Source: Pseudonocardiales bacterium
GTDB lineage: Bacteria; Actinomycetota; Actinomycetes; Mycobacteriales; Pseudonocardiaceae
Assembly (NCBI GenBank): GCA_003244055.1
Contig: QHBZ01000367.1
Span: 1-41,717 of the forward strand
DNA length: 41,717 nt
Reading direction: 5' to 3'
The position numbers and the translations under genes were made by a program. The notes beneath the pieces were generated by a model. That model made no database searches. It worked only from the letters and a program-made list of their open reading frames with translations, and was not told the DNA's origin. Shown here in pieces: positions 39,890-41,717 of this stretch (the first letter of the stretch is position 1; every line of letters starts with the position of its first letter).

Positions 39890-40821
39890 GCACGTCGACT
39901 CCCACCCCGGTGGGCAGGCAGGCACCGTCTGTGGCGACGCCCAATCAGCCACCGGAGGGCCACAGTGTCTCGCGGCACCGGCTGGTGCTCCGGCGTTTGG
40001 TGCGCAAGAGGGTGGCGATGGCGGGGGTGGTTGTGCTCGTCGGGTTGTTCGTGTTCGCGTTCGTGGGTCCGTCGTTGTCCCAGTGGGGGTACGAGTCGCA
40101 GGACTTCGACGCGTTCCTCGCGCCGCCATCGGTCCGGCATTGGTTCGGCACCACCCAGATCGGCCAGGATGTGTACGTCCGGGCGATGCGCGGCCTGCAG
40201 AAATCGCTCGTGATCGGGTTGCTAGTTGCGGTGTTCTCGACTGGCGTCGCGATGGTGGTGGGAGGGTGCGCCGGCTATTTCGGCGGTTGGGTGGACCGCA
40301 TGCTGATGTGGCTGGTGGACTTACTGTTGGTGTTGCCAGCGTTTTTGATTATCGCTGTCCTCAGCCCCGGCTTGCGGGGCCGAAGTTGGCTATGGTTCGT
40401 GGCGCTACTCGCCGGGTTCAGTTGGATGATCACCGCGCGGGTAGTGCGTGGGTTGGCGTTGAGCCTGCGGGAACGCGAGTTCGTGCAGGCGGCCCGGTTC
40501 ATCGGCGTGCCATCAGTTATGATCATTTTTCGGCATCTGCTGCCGAACATGTCGTCGTTCCTGATCACCAACGCGACAATCAACGTTGGCGGCGCGGTCC
40601 TGGCCGAGACTGGCCTGTCCTACTTCGGGTTCGGGGTGCAGCCGCCGGATGTGTCGTTGGGTACGCTGATCGTCGAAGGTACCCCGTCGGCGTTGACGTA
40701 CCCGTGGCTGTTCCACTTCGCCGCCGGCTTGCTCATCCTCACTGTGCTGGCGGTCAGCGCGGTGGGGGACGGGTTGCGGGACGCGCTCGATCCCCACGCC
40801 GGCTCGGGTATGACCTGCTGA
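39886..40821 (+). CDS. dppC: Peptide/nickel ABC importer permease, DppC type
   Basis: A 311-residue permease starting at ATG 39886, chosen because it overlaps dppB by four bases. A ~35-residue hydrophilic N-tail precedes the first helix ([19 protein letters not shown]). [19 protein letters not shown] is the conserved DppC block after it. The EAA motif is [20 protein letters not shown] followed by [10 protein letters not shown], and [20 protein letters not shown] is the family C-terminal signature. Its stop overlaps the dppD start (TGATG). Confidence 0.92.
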   Translation: MSTSTPTPVGRQAPSVATPNQPPEGHSVSRHRLVLRRLVRKRVAMAGVVVLVGLFVFAFVGPSLSQWGYESQDFDAFLAPPSVRHWFGTTQIGQDVYVRAMRGLQKSLVIGLLVAVFSTGVAMVVGGCAGYFGGWVDRMLMWLVDLLLVLPAFLIIAVLSPGLRGRSWLWFVALLAGFSWMITARVVRGLALSLREREFVQAARFIGVPSVMIIFRHLLPNMSSFLITNATINVGGAVLAETGLSYFGFGVQPPDVSLGTLIVEGTPSALTYPWLFHFAAGLLILTVLAVSAVGDGLRDALDPHAGSGMTC

Positions 40822-41717
40822 TGGCACCCGTGCTGGCGGTGACCGATCTGAGGGTGTCGTTCCCGAGCAACACTGGGGCGTTGGCTGCGGTGCGTGGGCT
40901 GAGCTACCACGTCGACGCCGGTGAGGTCCTCGGAGTCGTCGGCGAGTCGGGGTCGGGCAAGTCGGTGTCCGCGCTGGCGGTCATGGGCCTGTTGCCGGCC
41001 AACGCACACGTCACCGGTTCGGTGCGGTTACGCGGCCGGGAACTACTCGGGCTCGGCGACCGGGAACTGTCGCGGATACGGGGCAAGGCCATCTCGATTA
41101 TCTTTCAGGATCCGCTTTCCGCGCTCACCCCGGTGTACACCGTGGGCGAGCAGATCGCCGAAACCGTCCGGGCTCACCAACGGACGTCTCAGGCGTCGGC
41201 GAGTGCACGGGCGGTCGAACTGCTCGACCTGGTCGGTATTCCTGATCCTTCCCGGCGTGCCCGGGCGTTCCCGCACGAGTTCTCCGGCGGAATGCGCCAA
41301 CGAGTGGTGATCGCGATGGCGATCGCGAACGATCCCGATGTGATCATCGCGGATGAGCCGACGACCGCGTTAGACGTGACTGTTCAGGCGCAGGTGCTCG
41401 AGGTGCTGCGCACCGCCCAGCAGGCGACCGGCGCGGCGGTCCTGATGATTACTCACGATCTCGGGGTGATCGCCGGGTTCGCCGACCGGATGGTCGTGAT
41501 GTACGCCGGTAAACCGGTCGAGACCGGTACCGCCGAAGACGTGTTCTACCGGCCCCGGATGCCCTACACAGCGGCCCTGCTCGGCTCAGTTCCTCGGGTG
41601 GACGCCACACAACGAAGACCGTTGACGCCGATCGAGGGCGCCCCGCCGTCGATGGTCGATCTGCCCGTCGGCTGCCCATTCGCTCCCCGCTGCCCGCTTA
41701 AGATGTGGATGCCCCTC
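40821..41717 (+). CDS. dppD: Peptide/nickel ABC importer ATPase, DppD type (3' end outside window)
   Basis: The first 299 residues of an OppD/DppD ATPase. Walker A is GESGSGKS at residues 41-48, Q-loop [13 protein letters not shown], signature FSGGMRQR, Walker [13 protein letters not shown] and H-loop MITHD. The oligopeptide C-terminal extension [13 protein letters not shown] and GCPFAPRCP is present with its two cysteines. It may end soon after the window or be fused to a second ATPase as in some actinobacteria. The last ~8 codons (LKMWMPL) are unlike the usual sequence here. Confidence 0.9.
   Translation, partial: MAPVLAVTDLRVSFPSNTGALAAVRGLSYHVDAGEVLGVVGESGSGKSVSALAVMGLLPANAHVTGSVRLRGRELLGLGDRELSRIRGKAISIIFQDPLSALTPVYTVGEQIAETVRAHQRTSQASASARAVELLDLVGIPDPSRRARAFPHEFSGGMRQRVVIAMAIANDPDVIIADEPTTALDVTVQAQVLEVLRTAQQATGAAVLMITHDLGVIAGFADRMVVMYAGKPVETGTAEDVFYRPRMPYTAALLGSVPRVDATQRRPLTPIEGAPPSMVDLPVGCPFAPRCPLKMWMPL

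Noticed and set aside
1-41717. CRISPR arrays, tRNA or rRNA genes
   Set aside because: No regularly spaced short repeats and no cloverleaf or rRNA-like sequence noticed; repeats found are NRPS modules and the DUF5132 blocks.

Overview
The window comes from a high-GC actinomycete, probably a Pseudonocardiales-type organism. This rests on codon usage, a giant NRPS with an MbtH partner, actinobacterial DUF5132/HMA-type genes, IS6- and IS1182-type insertion sequences, and the style of the dpp genes; genus cannot be fixed from sequence alone. Most of the window is a secondary-metabolite locus heavily rearranged by insertion sequences and gene decay.

Layout. Positions 1-21190 (minus strand) hold the first ~7060 codons of a giant NRPS: six complete modules (C-A-PCP x5, then C-A-nMT-PCP) and the start of a seventh C domain; its 3' end lies beyond the window. 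Binding-pocket residues suggest Gln-like, Thr (A domain damaged), Gln-like, Pro-like, Phe-like, N-methyl-Tyr-like. No epimerisation domain is present in the visible part. Just upstream lies a frameshifted remnant of a formyltransferase (F) domain. Positions 22000-28700 are a rearranged zone: two direct copies of a DUF5132/leader repeat lie outside two inverted ~560-bp IS6 remnants, which bracket a minus-strand cassette for pyrrole-2-carboxyl-carrier-protein synthesis (PCP, wrecked halogenase, prolyl-AMP ligase, prolyl-PCP dehydrogenase). An HxlR regulator pseudogene follows. Positions 28795-30506 (plus) carry an MbtH-like gene and a truncated adenylation domain; 30797-32690 carry a coiled-coil/resolvase-HTH gene and an IS1182-type transposase wreck.

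Positions 33109-37874 (plus) are an apparently intact and unusual operon: DUF5132 protein, ABC exporter with an N-terminal HMA-like domain, class I methyltransferase overlapping it by 4 bp, a 23-codon peptide gene with a near-perfect Shine-Dalgarno, a strong hairpin, and a SagB-type flavin dehydrogenase. This looks like a RiPP system without YcaO or radical SAM enzymes and is the best candidate for something undescribed. Positions 38107-38634 encode an unrecognised protein, and 38906-41717 a dppBCD-type peptide/nickel ABC importer cut by the window end.

How they may work together (inference): the carrier protein, ligase and dehydrogenase would make a pyrrolyl starter that the N-terminal C domain of the giant NRPS could accept, assisted by the MbtH protein. 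Several lesions (halogenase deletion, F-domain frameshifts, loss of the A8 motif in module 2, truncated stand-alone A domain) imply that the pathway has changed or is eroding. The exporter-methyltransferase-peptide-SagB operon looks independent of it.
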